From: Candidatus Doudnabacteria bacterium Gr01-1014_77 | Lineage (GTDB): Bacteria > Patescibacteriota > Doudnabacteria > UBA920 > VMFF01 | DNA: 11,234 bases | Reading direction: 5' to 3' | NCBI GenBank assembly: GCA_007375915.1 | Contig: VMFF01000010.1 | Span: 1-11,234 of the forward strand | Part shown: in pieces, positions 1-6,942 of the stretch | Numbering within the stretch: the stretch's first letter is position 1 | Layout: each line of letters begins with the position of its first letter | The notes under the pieces: model-generated | Told to the model about the DNA's origin: nothing | Seen by the model: the letters and a program-made list of their open reading frames with translations, nothing else | Databases searched by the model: none | Made by a program: the position numbers and the translations under genes

Positions 1-2
1 AA

Positions 3-39
3 CCAACAAACAAAAATCCCAGCGCTGGCTCGCTGGGAT
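3..39 (-). terminator. Intrinsic terminator of the recJ-rnhA unit
   Basis: An 8-bp perfect stem (16-23 pairing with 32-39, ATCCCAGC/GCTGGGAT) encloses an 8-nt loop. Read on the minus strand it is followed at once by TTTTTGTTTGTTGG, a typical uridine-rich tail. The plus-strand side lacks a comparable T run (AATCTTTT), so it serves minus-strand transcription. It lies about 120 nt past the rnhA stop and would end the recJ-rnhA message. The stem and tail are seen directly; the function is inferred from standard intrinsic-terminator architecture. Confidence 0.85.
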
Positions 40-161
40 AATCTTTTAAAAATAGAAAATTACCGCAGCGAAACAACCCTGGAGTATGTAAAGTAATACC
101 ACAACTGTGGCATCCCGTTATTCACTGTTTGTAATGCTTTAGAAATCATAATGGAATAATA

Positions 162-605
162 TTACACTTTTCCAATAGCTTCGTCAATAGCCTGGTTAAC
201 AAGCTTGTCTGCTAAAACATTTTTCTCCCTGTGAACATGTGTAAAACTAACATTCGTAAACTTGTTTGTTAACTTTAAAACTTCGGAAACTAAAGGTTTT
301 AAAGACTCTTCTCGAACCTTGTACAAACCATTTAATTGTTTAACCACTAGTTCGCTATCTAAGTAACAAAGCACAACCTTCTTTCCAATACTTGATGCTC
401 GTTGTAATGCCTTAATCAAAGCAGTGTATTCCGCGTAGTTATTAGTCTGTTCACCAATATATTCTTTAAGAGTTTCAAGCTCTAATCTTTTTCCATTCTC
501 ATCTTCCAGATAAAAGACAGCGCCAATACCAGCAGGACCTGGGTTTCCCCTGGCTCCCCCGTCTGTATATATAACTAAATGGGTTTGTTCTTCTGTATGG
601 TTCAT
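162..605 (-). CDS. rnhA: Ribonuclease HI
   Basis: Encodes a 147-residue cytoplasmic RNase HI, which cuts the RNA strand of RNA-DNA hybrids (R-loops, replication primers). The length is near the usual 145-155. The fold starts with YTDGGARGNPGPAG (residues 13-26) carrying catalytic Asp15. Glu59 lies in NNYAEY, Asp83 in YLDSE, and the HVHREKN loop (123-129) is followed by Asp133 in LADKL. The DEDD metal-binding set is therefore complete. The start codon overlaps the recJ stop as ATGA (602-605), which points to translational coupling and a shared message. The weak upstream AAAAGAT is the only Shine-Dalgarno candidate. The pairing with recJ suggests a small nucleic-acid-repair operon. The family assignment is secure; whether it is the cell's only RNase H cannot be judged here. 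Confidence 0.96.
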   Translation of the reverse strand: MNHTEEQTHLVIYTDGGARGNPGPAGIGAVFYLEDENGKRLELETLKEYIGEQTNNYAEYTALIKALQRASSIGKKVVLCYLDSELVVKQLNGLYKVREESLKPLVSEVLKLTNKFTNVSFTHVHREKNVLADKLVNQAIDEAIGKV

Positions 606-2272
606 ATCTTTTTTTTGTAATCAATAATTCTTAATTTAACATTACTTGACCCGTTCCATTCATCTTTTATCATTTCAAAAACAATATCAATATTTTGACC
701 AGGAAGCAAATCAGGGGCTGATTTTCCAAATCCAAAAGCAATCGCCTTCAAAAGTTTTCCTGCTTCTGAAACTAAGCTTAACTGTAAGTGTTTCTGTTCT
801 TTACCAACTAACTTCTGATCTTTTATAACTAAACCTGAGAGTAATAACTTTGGTTTTGGGTTATCAACCCCAAACGGTTCAAAAGCTTCAAGCATTTCTG
901 CGTTTTTTAAATTAACATCCTCAGCTGTAACTTCCGCCTCTATCTCAATTTCTTTAGAAAAATCTTCTGTGTTTAAGTTTTGATCTGCAAATTCCAAAAG
1001 ATTTTTGTAAAACACATCAATGTGCTCTGTTTTAACCGTAAAACCAGCTGCAGCAGCGTGCCCTCCGAACTTAACCAGATGTTCAGATGAAAATTTTAAA
1101 GCTTCTACGATATTAAAGTTAGCAACGCTTCTTGCTGAACCAGTGCTTTCTGTTTCCCCGCGTTCCATAACTAAAACTGGTTTACCAAATTCTTCAGTTA
1201 GTTTTCCAGCAACTAGACCAACAACACCTTTTGGCCAGTTTGCTCCTGAAGCAAGCAAAATTTTTCTTTCTGAAACTAAAAGCAACTGCTCTCTCGCTTC
1301 TGAAATGACAACTTCGGTAATCTTTTGTCTTTTTGTATTTAATGCCTCGAGGTTTTTTGCAGCCTCTGCTGCTTCTGAATATTCATTAGCAGTCAAAAGA
1401 TCAAAAGCAGATGAAGCATGCTCTATTCTACCAGCCGCGTTTATACGAGGCGCTATTATGAATCCTAATGTATATGTATCTAAACTTTTTGATGTCATTC
1501 CAGCTAGTTGCAACAAAAGTCTTAACCCTAGCCATTTTGTTTTTTGTAGAACCTTTAAACCAAACTTAACCAAAAGTCTATTTTCTCCAATTAAGGAATG
1601 ACAATCTGCAACCGTCCCTATTGCTACTAAATCTAACAACCATTTTTCCCAACCAGGAGTAAGATTGTGTTTTTCTTTTTCTGAAAGCACAGCGCAAGCA
1701 AGCTTAAAAGCAACCCCAACACCAACAAGTTCATGGTACGGATATTTTTCTTTTGGATTCTTAGGATTAATCAACGCAAATGCATCTGGTACCTCCCCAG
1801 TTATTTCATGGTGATCTGTAATAATTAAATCAATATTGTTTGCTTTACAAAACTCTGCTTCTTTAACTGAATTAGTTCCGCAGTCAACTGTAATAACTAA
1901 ATTAACTCCCCCCTCTTTTATCTTCTCAAAAGCATCTAAGTTTAAACCGTAGCCTTCTGAAAAACGATCAGGAATATATGTTCCAACATTAACTCCCAAG
2001 GCCTCAAACATTCTAAATAGAACTGCGTTTGCAGTTATTGCATCAGCGTCGTAATCGCTATACACTAAAATCTTTTCTTTTTTTTGTATTGCTTTCCAAA
2101 TACGATCCACTGCTTTTCGCATTTCTAAAAAAAGAAAAGGGTCATTTAACTGATCATATTCTGGGTTTAAAAAAGCAGATATTTCCTTTTCACCGGAAAT
2201 ACCACGATTTACTAAAAGCTGGGCAAAAAGGTCTTTTTCTATTTGTTTTTTAAGCTTCCAAGTACGGTTCAT
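602..2272 (-). CDS. recJ: Single-stranded-DNA-specific exonuclease RecJ (DHH family)
   Basis: Encodes a 556-residue RecJ, the 5'-3' single-strand DNA exonuclease of recombination and mismatch/base-excision repair. Numbered from the ATG at 2270-2272, the DHH-domain motifs appear in order: DYDADA (73-78), VDCG (129-132), DHHE (153-156) and GTVAD (219-223). PRINAAGR (275-282), WPKGVVGLVAGKL (346-358) and the DHHA1 signature GGHAAAAGF (403-411) follow, and then a C-terminal OB-like region. The reading frame stays open for 52 codons upstream to 2428, but that stretch lies in the GC-rich island, overlaps its ORF and resembles no RecJ N-terminus. The start at MNRTWKLKKQ fits the family. Motif I has Ala where DYDxDG is usual. 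The stop overlaps rnhA as ATGA. An extended -10 element sits 6 nt before the ATG. Confidence 0.95.
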   Translation of the reverse strand: MNRTWKLKKQIEKDLFAQLLVNRGISGEKEISAFLNPEYDQLNDPFLFLEMRKAVDRIWKAIQKKEKILVYSDYDADAITANAVLFRMFEALGVNVGTYIPDRFSEGYGLNLDAFEKIKEGGVNLVITVDCGTNSVKEAEFCKANNIDLIITDHHEITGEVPDAFALINPKNPKEKYPYHELVGVGVAFKLACAVLSEKEKHNLTPGWEKWLLDLVAIGTVADCHSLIGENRLLVKFGLKVLQKTKWLGLRLLLQLAGMTSKSLDTYTLGFIIAPRINAAGRIEHASSAFDLLTANEYSEAAEAAKNLEALNTKRQKITEVVISEAREQLLLVSERKILLASGANWPKGVVGLVAGKLTEEFGKPVLVMERGETESTGSARSVANFNIVEALKFSSEHLVKFGGHAAAAGFTVKTEHIDVFYKNLLEFADQNLNTEDFSKEIEIEAEVTAEDVNLKNAEMLEAFEPFGVDNPKPKLLLSGLVIKDQKLVGKEQKHLQLSLVSEAGKLLKAIAFGFGKSAPDLLPGQNIDIVFEMIKDEWNGSSNVKLRIIDYKKKI

Positions 2273-2278
2273 ATTTTC

Positions 2279-2287
2279 ATTGTACCA
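2279..2287 (-). promoter_or_regulatory. Extended -10 promoter for recJ, spaced for a leaderless mRNA
   Basis: On the minus strand TGG-TACAAT (TGn plus a -10 hexamer differing from TATAAT at one position) is followed by exactly 6 nt (GAAAAT) and then the recJ ATG. Initiation about 7 nt past the hexamer would begin the RNA at, or within a base of, the start codon. There is no Shine-Dalgarno sequence before this ATG, which agrees with leaderless translation. No convincing -35 box is seen 16-18 nt upstream, which is common for extended -10 promoters. The motif and spacing are seen directly; promoter activity is inferred. Confidence 0.5.
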
Positions 2288-2315
2288 TATCAAAAGATTG
2301 TTTTTGGAAAAGGCA

Positions 2316-2369
2316 GAACCGCGTTTCGACAAGCAAAACGCGGCTCTAGCTTCGGGCACAAGGCCCAAA
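2316..2369 (-). terminator. Tandem hairpins after the GC-rich ORF, probable terminator
   Basis: Two stem-loops follow the stop of the 193-residue ORF. The first pairs 2363-2369 with 2351-2357 (TTTGGGC/GCCCGAA as minus-strand RNA, 7 bp with one G-U, 5-nt loop). The second pairs 2336-2346 with 2316-2326 (GAGCCGCGTTT/AAACGCGGTTC, 11 bp with one G-U, 9-nt loop). The T run after the second is poor (TGCCTTTTCC), so termination may be inefficient, or the structures may instead stabilise the 3' end of the transcript. They lie between this ORF and the recJ promoter, which fits insulation of recJ from read-through. The pairing is seen directly; the role is inferred. Confidence 0.55.
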
Positions 2370-2381
2370 ATCTCGATGACA

Positions 2382-2963
2382 TCAGCGCAGACGACCGCGA
2401 AGCACGAGGAAGCGCTCTTGAACCTCAAACCCAGTATCTGGGAAGAACTGGCGCACAGTCATCTTCCGCCACACGTGCCACTTCATGAACGTCATACCCC
2501 AGAGCTTACATCCAGCCTCGAACAGCACGTTGATTGGAGCGTCCATGTACGCTTCGGGGTTTCCTGCAGCATACCGCAACGCCGTCAATGGCGAGGCAAA
2601 GGTTTCTAACGGGTACTCCTCGAGAACCAGACGAGCCGAACGAAGAATACCGTTCTGCGCCAATACCACATCGTCGAGCGGCTGCTCGTTGGCGGGAAAG
2701 TCTGAATACGGGAGGTTCAGGGTCACGATCTTGAACTCGCAGTCATTGATTGCTGCTGGGATGATCCGCTGAGTTAGAAACCGAGTCGTCATCTGACCAA
2801 AAGCGATCTTAAACTCCTCGCGCGCATCAGCCAGTACAGCTGCATGAAGAGAGCTGAGTCCATCAAGACTTGGCTCCAGTACCTCATGCCGCACCAACGC
2901 CAAGTGGAAAAGTCTTGTTGATCCGTGCTGAGACGCGACATCAGACGAAACGGCTAGTGTCAT
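2382..2963 (-). CDS. Hypothetical protein of a GC-rich island, function unknown
   Basis: A 193-residue protein that I do not recognise. It has no signal peptide or transmembrane segment. It is mixed alpha/beta in appearance, with acidic stretches (LADAREEF, DDVV) and an aromatic C-terminal third: LWGMTFMKWHVWRKM (154-168) followed by RQFFPD. No metal-binding cysteine or histidine cluster and no nucleotide-binding motif stands out. Codon use (CGC, GCG, CTG, GAG) and about 55% GC differ sharply from the AAA/GAA/TTA-rich neighbours. It has a consensus ribosome binding site unlike those of its neighbours, and its own leader and 3' hairpins. It lies alone between gpmI and recJ, 107 nt past gpmI. 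I infer an independently expressed, probably acquired cassette gene. That it is translated is likely from the RBS; the function is open. Confidence 0.65.
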   Translation of the reverse strand: MTLAVSSDVASQHGSTRLFHLALVRHEVLEPSLDGLSSLHAAVLADAREEFKIAFGQMTTRFLTQRIIPAAINDCEFKIVTLNLPYSDFPANEQPLDDVVLAQNGILRSARLVLEEYPLETFASPLTALRYAAGNPEAYMDAPINVLFEAGCKLWGMTFMKWHVWRKMTVRQFFPDTGFEVQERFLVLRGRLR

Positions 2964-2970
2964 CGTAAAT

Positions 2971-2977
2971 CCTCCTC
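2971..2977 (-). promoter_or_regulatory. Consensus Shine-Dalgarno of the GC-rich ORF
   Basis: GAGGAGG on the minus strand ends 7 nt before the ATG at 2961-2963 (spacer ATTTACG). It is the strongest ribosome binding site in the window. Most host genes here have none (gap, gpmI, tktN) or a partial one (AGGAG before tktC, AAAGGGG before the kinase). It fixes the start codon and supports the minus strand as the coding strand of the island. Confidence 0.85.
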
Positions 2978-2999
2978 AAAGTTGACCTTAACCTAAATG

Positions 3000-3046
3000 C
3001 TCTGCTCGCTCTGAGCTAAGAGTTTCAAATATAGAGTTAATCTATA
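3000..3046 (-). promoter_or_regulatory. Structured leader and possible promoter/operator of the GC-rich ORF
   Basis: Two elements lie between the gpmI stop and the ORF. At 3030-3046 an inverted repeat TATAGA-N5-TCTATA could be an operator, and it overlaps a possible -10 hexamer TATATT (minus strand, 3028-3033). No good -35 is seen. At 3000-3022 the leader can fold into an 8-bp stem (CTCT + GCTC pairing with GAGC + AGAG, with a 2-nt TA bulge and a 5-nt loop), about 25 nt upstream of the Shine-Dalgarno. The symmetry is seen directly. A promoter with a regulatory leader is inference. Confidence 0.3.
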
Positions 3047-3070
3047 CTTAAAACCCTAAGCCCAACGCTG

Positions 3071-4687
3071 TTAACTTTTATTTACAATCTTTTCTTCTAA
3101 AGCAGGTATTAAACTAATACCTGTCATCTGTTCTGGTTTTGGCATGCCAAAAAGTTCTAGGATTGTCGGAGCAATATCAGAAAGTGCTCCTTCTGGCATA
3201 AAGCCAGCAAGGGTGTCGTAATCAATCTGTTCGGGCTTTGATCTCTTAAATTCATTTGCAACCAAAACAAAAGGAACAGGAGATGTTGTGTGGTCCTTGT
3301 TTATTTCCCCTGTGTTGTTATTTATCATCAGCTCTGCGTTTCCATGATCTGCAGTAATTATCAAAGCTCCTTGCAATGGTAAGATTGCAGCAGCTATTTT
3401 CCCAATCTCTTCATCGATTGCTTTAATAGCGTCGATTGTTGAGTTTAGATTTCCTGTGTGTCCTACCATATCTGCGTTAGCAAAGTTTACAACATAGAAA
3501 CTATCATCTCCGTGAGCTATACGATCAACTAATGTATCAGCAAGTTTTGCAACAGACATTTCAGGTCTGTCTGAATAGTTACTTGTGTTGTCAGGGCTTG
3601 AAATTATGCTTCTTTCTTCTCCTGGAAGAGGATCCATTTTCCCGCCGTTAAAAAAAGATGTTACGTGTGCAAACTTTTCACTTTCAGCAGCATGAAATTG
3701 TTTTAATCCTGCTTTTGAAATTAAACTTGCAATATCATTGTCAATTTCAATTGGTCCGTATGCAACATCTACTTTTAAATCTGGCATGTAAGAGGTCATG
3801 GTTACAAAGCAAAGATTATCTAGAGGTTGATGTTTTTGCAATATATCCATTTTTTCAGGAGCAACAAAGGCTACAGTTAACTGCATTGCACGATCTTGTC
3901 TAAAGTTAAAGAAAATAACTGCATCATTGTTTTCAATTTTTGCGACAGGCTTATCACCTTCTGTCATAACTGTTGGTTTAATCATTTCGTCAAATATTCC
4001 TTTGGCGTAATTTGTTGCAACTGCATCCATTGGACTAATTGATCTTTCTCCAACGCCATTAACAAGGGCTTGGTATGTCATTTCTGTTTGTTGCCAGTGC
4101 CCACCTCTATCCATTGCATAGAATCTTCCTGAAATTGTTGCTACTTTACCAACGCCAATCTGAGCAACTTTGTTATGTAATTTTTGAAGACTAGTAAGAG
4201 CAACTTTTTGTTCTGTGTCTCTACCATCTGTGATCATATGAATATATGTATTTTGAATGCCTTGCTCTGCGGCTAAACCAAGTAAAGCATAAAGATGCTC
4301 ATCATAACTATGAACTCCGCCTGGACTAACCATTCCAAGAAGATGCAATTTTGAATTGTTTTTCTTAACATGCTCGCATGCTTTTAAAAACATTGGGTTT
4401 TTAAAAAACTCACCACTTTGAATACTTGCTGTAATGCGCGGAAGATCTTGTGCAACTATTCGCCCAGCCCCTATATTCAAATGCCCAACTTCTGAGTTAC
4501 CCATTTCTCCCCAAGGCAAACCAACCAAAGGTCCTGATGCCTGTAAGGTTATTGCAGGATAGTTTGTAAGGAGATTGTTTAAATGAGCTGGATTTGCTTC
4601 TGAAATAGCATTACCTCTTGATTTAGAAGCAACACCAAAACCATCTAGCACCAGAAGAACTATTTTTTTGTAATGTGGTATTTCCAT
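3071..4687 (-). CDS. gpmI: 2,3-bisphosphoglycerate-independent phosphoglycerate mutase
   Basis: Encodes a 538-residue iPGM of the alkaline-phosphatase superfamily, converting 3-phosphoglycerate to 2-phosphoglycerate in the cytoplasm. The first metal-site aspartate is Asp15 in LVLDGFG. The phosphorylated nucleophile is Ser65 in EMGNSEVGHLNIGAGR (61-76). Substrate-binding motifs include VHSYDEH (125-131), DGRDTEQK (154-161) and FNFRQDRAMQL (260-270). The second metal-site set is NADMVGHTGN (404-413), TADHGNAE (445-452) and KDHTTSPVPF (464-473). KFAHVTSFFNGG (338-349) is the usual Lys/His strand of the family. The length is slightly above the common 505-515, and all key residues are present. The start lies 8 nt after the pgk stop, with no Shine-Dalgarno. 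It is the last gene of the carbohydrate operon; enolase does not follow. Confidence 0.97.
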   Translation of the reverse strand: MEIPHYKKIVLLVLDGFGVASKSRGNAISEANPAHLNNLLTNYPAITLQASGPLVGLPWGEMGNSEVGHLNIGAGRIVAQDLPRITASIQSGEFFKNPMFLKACEHVKKNNSKLHLLGMVSPGGVHSYDEHLYALLGLAAEQGIQNTYIHMITDGRDTEQKVALTSLQKLHNKVAQIGVGKVATISGRFYAMDRGGHWQQTEMTYQALVNGVGERSISPMDAVATNYAKGIFDEMIKPTVMTEGDKPVAKIENNDAVIFFNFRQDRAMQLTVAFVAPEKMDILQKHQPLDNLCFVTMTSYMPDLKVDVAYGPIEIDNDIASLISKAGLKQFHAAESEKFAHVTSFFNGGKMDPLPGEERSIISSPDNTSNYSDRPEMSVAKLADTLVDRIAHGDDSFYVVNFANADMVGHTGNLNSTIDAIKAIDEEIGKIAAAILPLQGALIITADHGNAELMINNNTGEINKDHTTSPVPFVLVANEFKRSKPEQIDYDTLAGFMPEGALSDIAPTILELFGMPKPEQMTGISLIPALEEKIVNKS

Positions 4688-4695
4688 ATGTTCTG

Positions 4696-5907
4696 TTATT
4701 CTAATGCTTTCAATCCAGGAAGATTTTCACCTGCCAAGAAATCTAATGTAGCGCCTCCTGCAGTTGAAACAAAATCAATCTGATCTAAAACTTTTGCTTT
4801 GTTTAATGCATCTAGTGTATCACCACCACCAACAACACCATATGCATAGCCTTTACAACGAGCAGCAAATATTAATGCAAGGCTCATTGTACCATGCGAA
4901 AACTGTTTTTCTTCAAACAAACCCATTGGTCCATTCCAAACCATTTTCTTTGATGCTTTAACGATCTTTGAAAAAAACAGGGTTGTTTGTGGTCCAATAT
5001 CTAAAATGGCTTCGTCCTTTAAAACCTGATCTGGTTTGCAAACCCGCGCCTGGGTGTGATCTTTTGCTTTTGCAACTACAACATCAACTGGTAAAACAAG
5101 TTTTTGCTTGTAGTTACGCATTAAATCTTTAGCAACATCTAACTCTTGTTTTTCACAAAGAGATTCTCCTATCTCAAAGCCTTGTGCTAAGAAAAAAAGA
5201 TTTGCAGGACCACCACCAACTAAAACATGTTCTGCGCTCTTCCCCAAGTTTTTTATGGCACCAACTTTGTCTGAAATCTTTGCTCCACCGATAATTACAA
5301 TAAAAGGATCTGCTTTGAGAGTTAAAAGTTTGTTTAGAGCATTTAATTCTTTTTCAACATTTAAACCTGCAAAGCTTGGCAAATATTTGGGTATGAGTGA
5401 AACAGATGCCTCATTTCTATGCATCATCGCAAAAGCATCGTTAACAAATATTTCTCCTAAGCTTGAAAGTTGTTTTGCAAATACTGGGCTTGCTTCTTCC
5501 TCTTGTTTGTAAAAACGAATGTTTTCTAGAATTACAATGTTTTTCTGAGAAAGTTTTTTGACTTCTCCGACAGCCCCCTCTTTAGTTATATCCCCTTCAA
5601 AAAAAACAACTTCATTAAAATACTGGTCTGAGTATTCTTTTGCAGAAACAAAGTTTTTAGAAAGCAGCTTTGCGATATATTCTGCAATTGGTTTGAGTGT
5701 GTATTCTTCTTGCCAGCCTTTTGGTCTTCCATTTTTTGAAACAATAACTATCTTAGCTCCCTGATCTATTAAATACTTAATAGTTGGTACAGATGCTTTG
5801 ATTCTAGAATCATCAAGAATTTTGTTTCCTTCTCTAGGCGCATCTAAATCAGCCCGTAAGAGCACGGTTTTCCCCGAAAGATTCTGTTGGGAGCTTAAAA
5901 ACTTCAT
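4696..5907 (-). CDS. pgk: Phosphoglycerate kinase
   Basis: Encodes a 403-residue phosphoglycerate kinase, which transfers phosphate from 1,3-bisphosphoglycerate to ADP (substrate-level ATP formation). The N-terminal domain shows LRADLDAP (17-24), DDSRI (32-36), GRPKG (60-64) and LENIRFYKQEE (127-137). The C-terminal nucleotide domain shows GGAKISDKVGAI (207-218), GGGPANLFFL (231-240), WNGPMGLFE (324-332) and GGGDTLDAL (360-368). Arg35, Arg61, Arg131 and Arg164 of the basic patch are kept. Two histidines expected there are not: the usual SHLGRP is SKNGRP (57-62), and the usual HRAH is HRNE (163-166). The start follows the gap stop by 4 nt. The length is typical. The fold and reaction are secure; the altered 3-phosphoglycerate pocket may be lineage-specific. 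Confidence 0.96.
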   Translation of the reverse strand: MKFLSSQQNLSGKTVLLRADLDAPREGNKILDDSRIKASVPTIKYLIDQGAKIVIVSKNGRPKGWQEEYTLKPIAEYIAKLLSKNFVSAKEYSDQYFNEVVFFEGDITKEGAVGEVKKLSQKNIVILENIRFYKQEEEASPVFAKQLSSLGEIFVNDAFAMMHRNEASVSLIPKYLPSFAGLNVEKELNALNKLLTLKADPFIVIIGGAKISDKVGAIKNLGKSAEHVLVGGGPANLFFLAQGFEIGESLCEKQELDVAKDLMRNYKQKLVLPVDVVVAKAKDHTQARVCKPDQVLKDEAILDIGPQTTLFFSKIVKASKKMVWNGPMGLFEEKQFSHGTMSLALIFAARCKGYAYGVVGGGDTLDALNKAKVLDQIDFVSTAGGATLDFLAGENLPGLKALE

Positions 5908-5911
5908 CCCG

Positions 5912-6934
5912 TTATTTCCCTGCTACCATGATCACTTCTTCGACTAAGCGGTTGGAATACCCAAATTCATTGTCATACCAAGCAACTACCTTAACAAAGT
6001 CCCCATCAATGACCTCTGTGAGGCCTAAATCTACGATTGCTGAGCTTGGATTGCCAACTATGTCAGAAGACACCAAAGGCGCATTAGAGACGCTTAAAAT
6101 GCCTTTAAAACGGCTTGTTTTAGAAGCCTCTAAAAAGGTTTGATTTAGCTCTTCTTTTGTTGTTTTTTTCTCTAGCAAAGCAACGAAATCTGAAAGAGAA
6201 CCAACAGCTGTTGGGACACGTATTGAAAGACCATGGAATAGTCCTTTAAGGTTAGGGATTGCTTCTGTTGCAGCAATGGTTGCTCCGGTTGATGTTGGAA
6301 CAATGTTTTGTGCTGCTGCTCTTGCTCTGCGAAGATCTGTTGAGTGTTGACCAGGCGGAGGACCATCAACTAGGTTTTGTTCTGCAGTATATGAATGAAT
6401 TGTTGTCATCATTATTTTCTTAATCCCAAATTTCTCTTCTAAGATCTGGGCAACAGGAGTAATACAGTTTGTTGTACAAGAAGCATTTGAAATTATTGGT
6501 TCACCATTGTAATCTTTGTCATTAACAGAGAGGACAAAGGTTTTTGTTTCTCCTTCGTCTTTTGCTGGTGATGAAATGACTACTTTTTTTGCACCTGCTT
6601 TAATATGTGCACCGGCTGTTTCTGCGCTGTTAAATCTCCCTGTTGATTCTATGACAACATCTACTTTCATTTTTTTCCATGGGAGCGCACTTGGATCTTT
6701 TTCTGAAAGAACAAGTATCTTTTCTCCATCAACGATAATATGCTTGTCATCAGAACTTACTTCTTTGCTGTAAATACCATAGTTGCTGTCATATTTTAAA
6801 AGATGGGCCAACACTTGTGGACTTGCTAAATCATTTATGGCGACAATCTGTATTTCTTTTTTCTCTAGAGCAATTTTAAAAGCCTGTCTTCCGATTCTAC
6901 CAAATCCATTTATTGCAACGTTTATTTTTTCCAT
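5912..6934 (-). CDS. gap: Glyceraldehyde-3-phosphate dehydrogenase, type I
   Basis: Encodes a 340-residue phosphorylating GAPDH, which oxidises glyceraldehyde-3-phosphate to 1,3-bisphosphoglycerate while reducing NAD. The Rossmann motif NGFGRIGR is at 9-16. Asp35 in AIND sits where NAD-preferring enzymes carry an acidic residue, so NAD is the likely cofactor. The catalytic loop SNASCTTNCITP (149-160) has nucleophile Cys153, and His180 in TTIHSYT is its base partner. Phosphate-site segments HSTDLRRARAAAQNIVPTSTG (197-217) and the C-terminal WYDNEFGYS (319-327) are intact. It starts 8 nt after the kinase stop with no visible Shine-Dalgarno. Its position between the pentose-phosphate genes and pgk makes it the entry to the energy-yielding part of the operon. 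Confidence 0.97.
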   Translation of the reverse strand: MEKINVAINGFGRIGRQAFKIALEKKEIQIVAINDLASPQVLAHLLKYDSNYGIYSKEVSSDDKHIIVDGEKILVLSEKDPSALPWKKMKVDVVIESTGRFNSAETAGAHIKAGAKKVVISSPAKDEGETKTFVLSVNDKDYNGEPIISNASCTTNCITPVAQILEEKFGIKKIMMTTIHSYTAEQNLVDGPPPGQHSTDLRRARAAAQNIVPTSTGATIAATEAIPNLKGLFHGLSIRVPTAVGSLSDFVALLEKKTTKEELNQTFLEASKTSRFKGILSVSNAPLVSSDIVGNPSSAIVDLGLTEVIDGDFVKVVAWYDNEFGYSNRLVEEVIMVAGK

Positions 6935-6942
6935 TTTGTTTG

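Larger units (their letters stand above)
2300..3060. other. GC-rich, compositionally foreign cassette between gpmI and recJ
   Basis: Two 60-base lines inside (2401-2460 and 2521-2580) are each 33/60 GC. Host lines such as 3241-3300 and 7321-7380 are 22/60 and 18/60. The change is abrupt near 2310 on the left and between about 2990 and 3060 on the right. The block contains a leader, a consensus RBS, one ORF and two 3' hairpins, so it reads as a self-contained expression unit. I see no transposase, integrase, tRNA, long terminal inverted repeats or clear target-site duplication. Horizontal acquisition is inferred from composition alone, and the edges are approximate. Confidence 0.5.

Noticed and set aside
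98..111. Small palindrome around CCACAACTGTGG downstream of rnhA
   Set aside because: The 5-bp arms with a 2-nt centre are too short to separate from chance, and the nearby terminator explains the 3' end better.
1020..1601. A 193-codon plus-strand frame antisense to recJ
   Set aside because: It mirrors the strongly conserved RecJ coding sequence, its translation is low-complexity Ser/Ala/Phe-rich, and no start signal was seen.
2273..2428. A 52-codon upstream extension of the recJ reading frame
   Set aside because: It lies in the GC-rich island, overlaps the end of the cassette ORF and both hairpins, has no ribosome binding site at 2428, and resembles no RecJ N-terminus.
2243..2772. Several plus-strand open frames of 66-109 codons in the GC-rich island
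   Set aside because: They overlap the minus-strand ORF that has a consensus ribosome binding site. High GC lengthens chance frames, and none has a recognisable product or a comparable RBS.
3051..3072. A separate terminator directly after gpmI
   Set aside because: Only a 4-bp CTTA/TAAG pairing is present, with no stable stem or T tract, so termination of the operon there cannot be supported.
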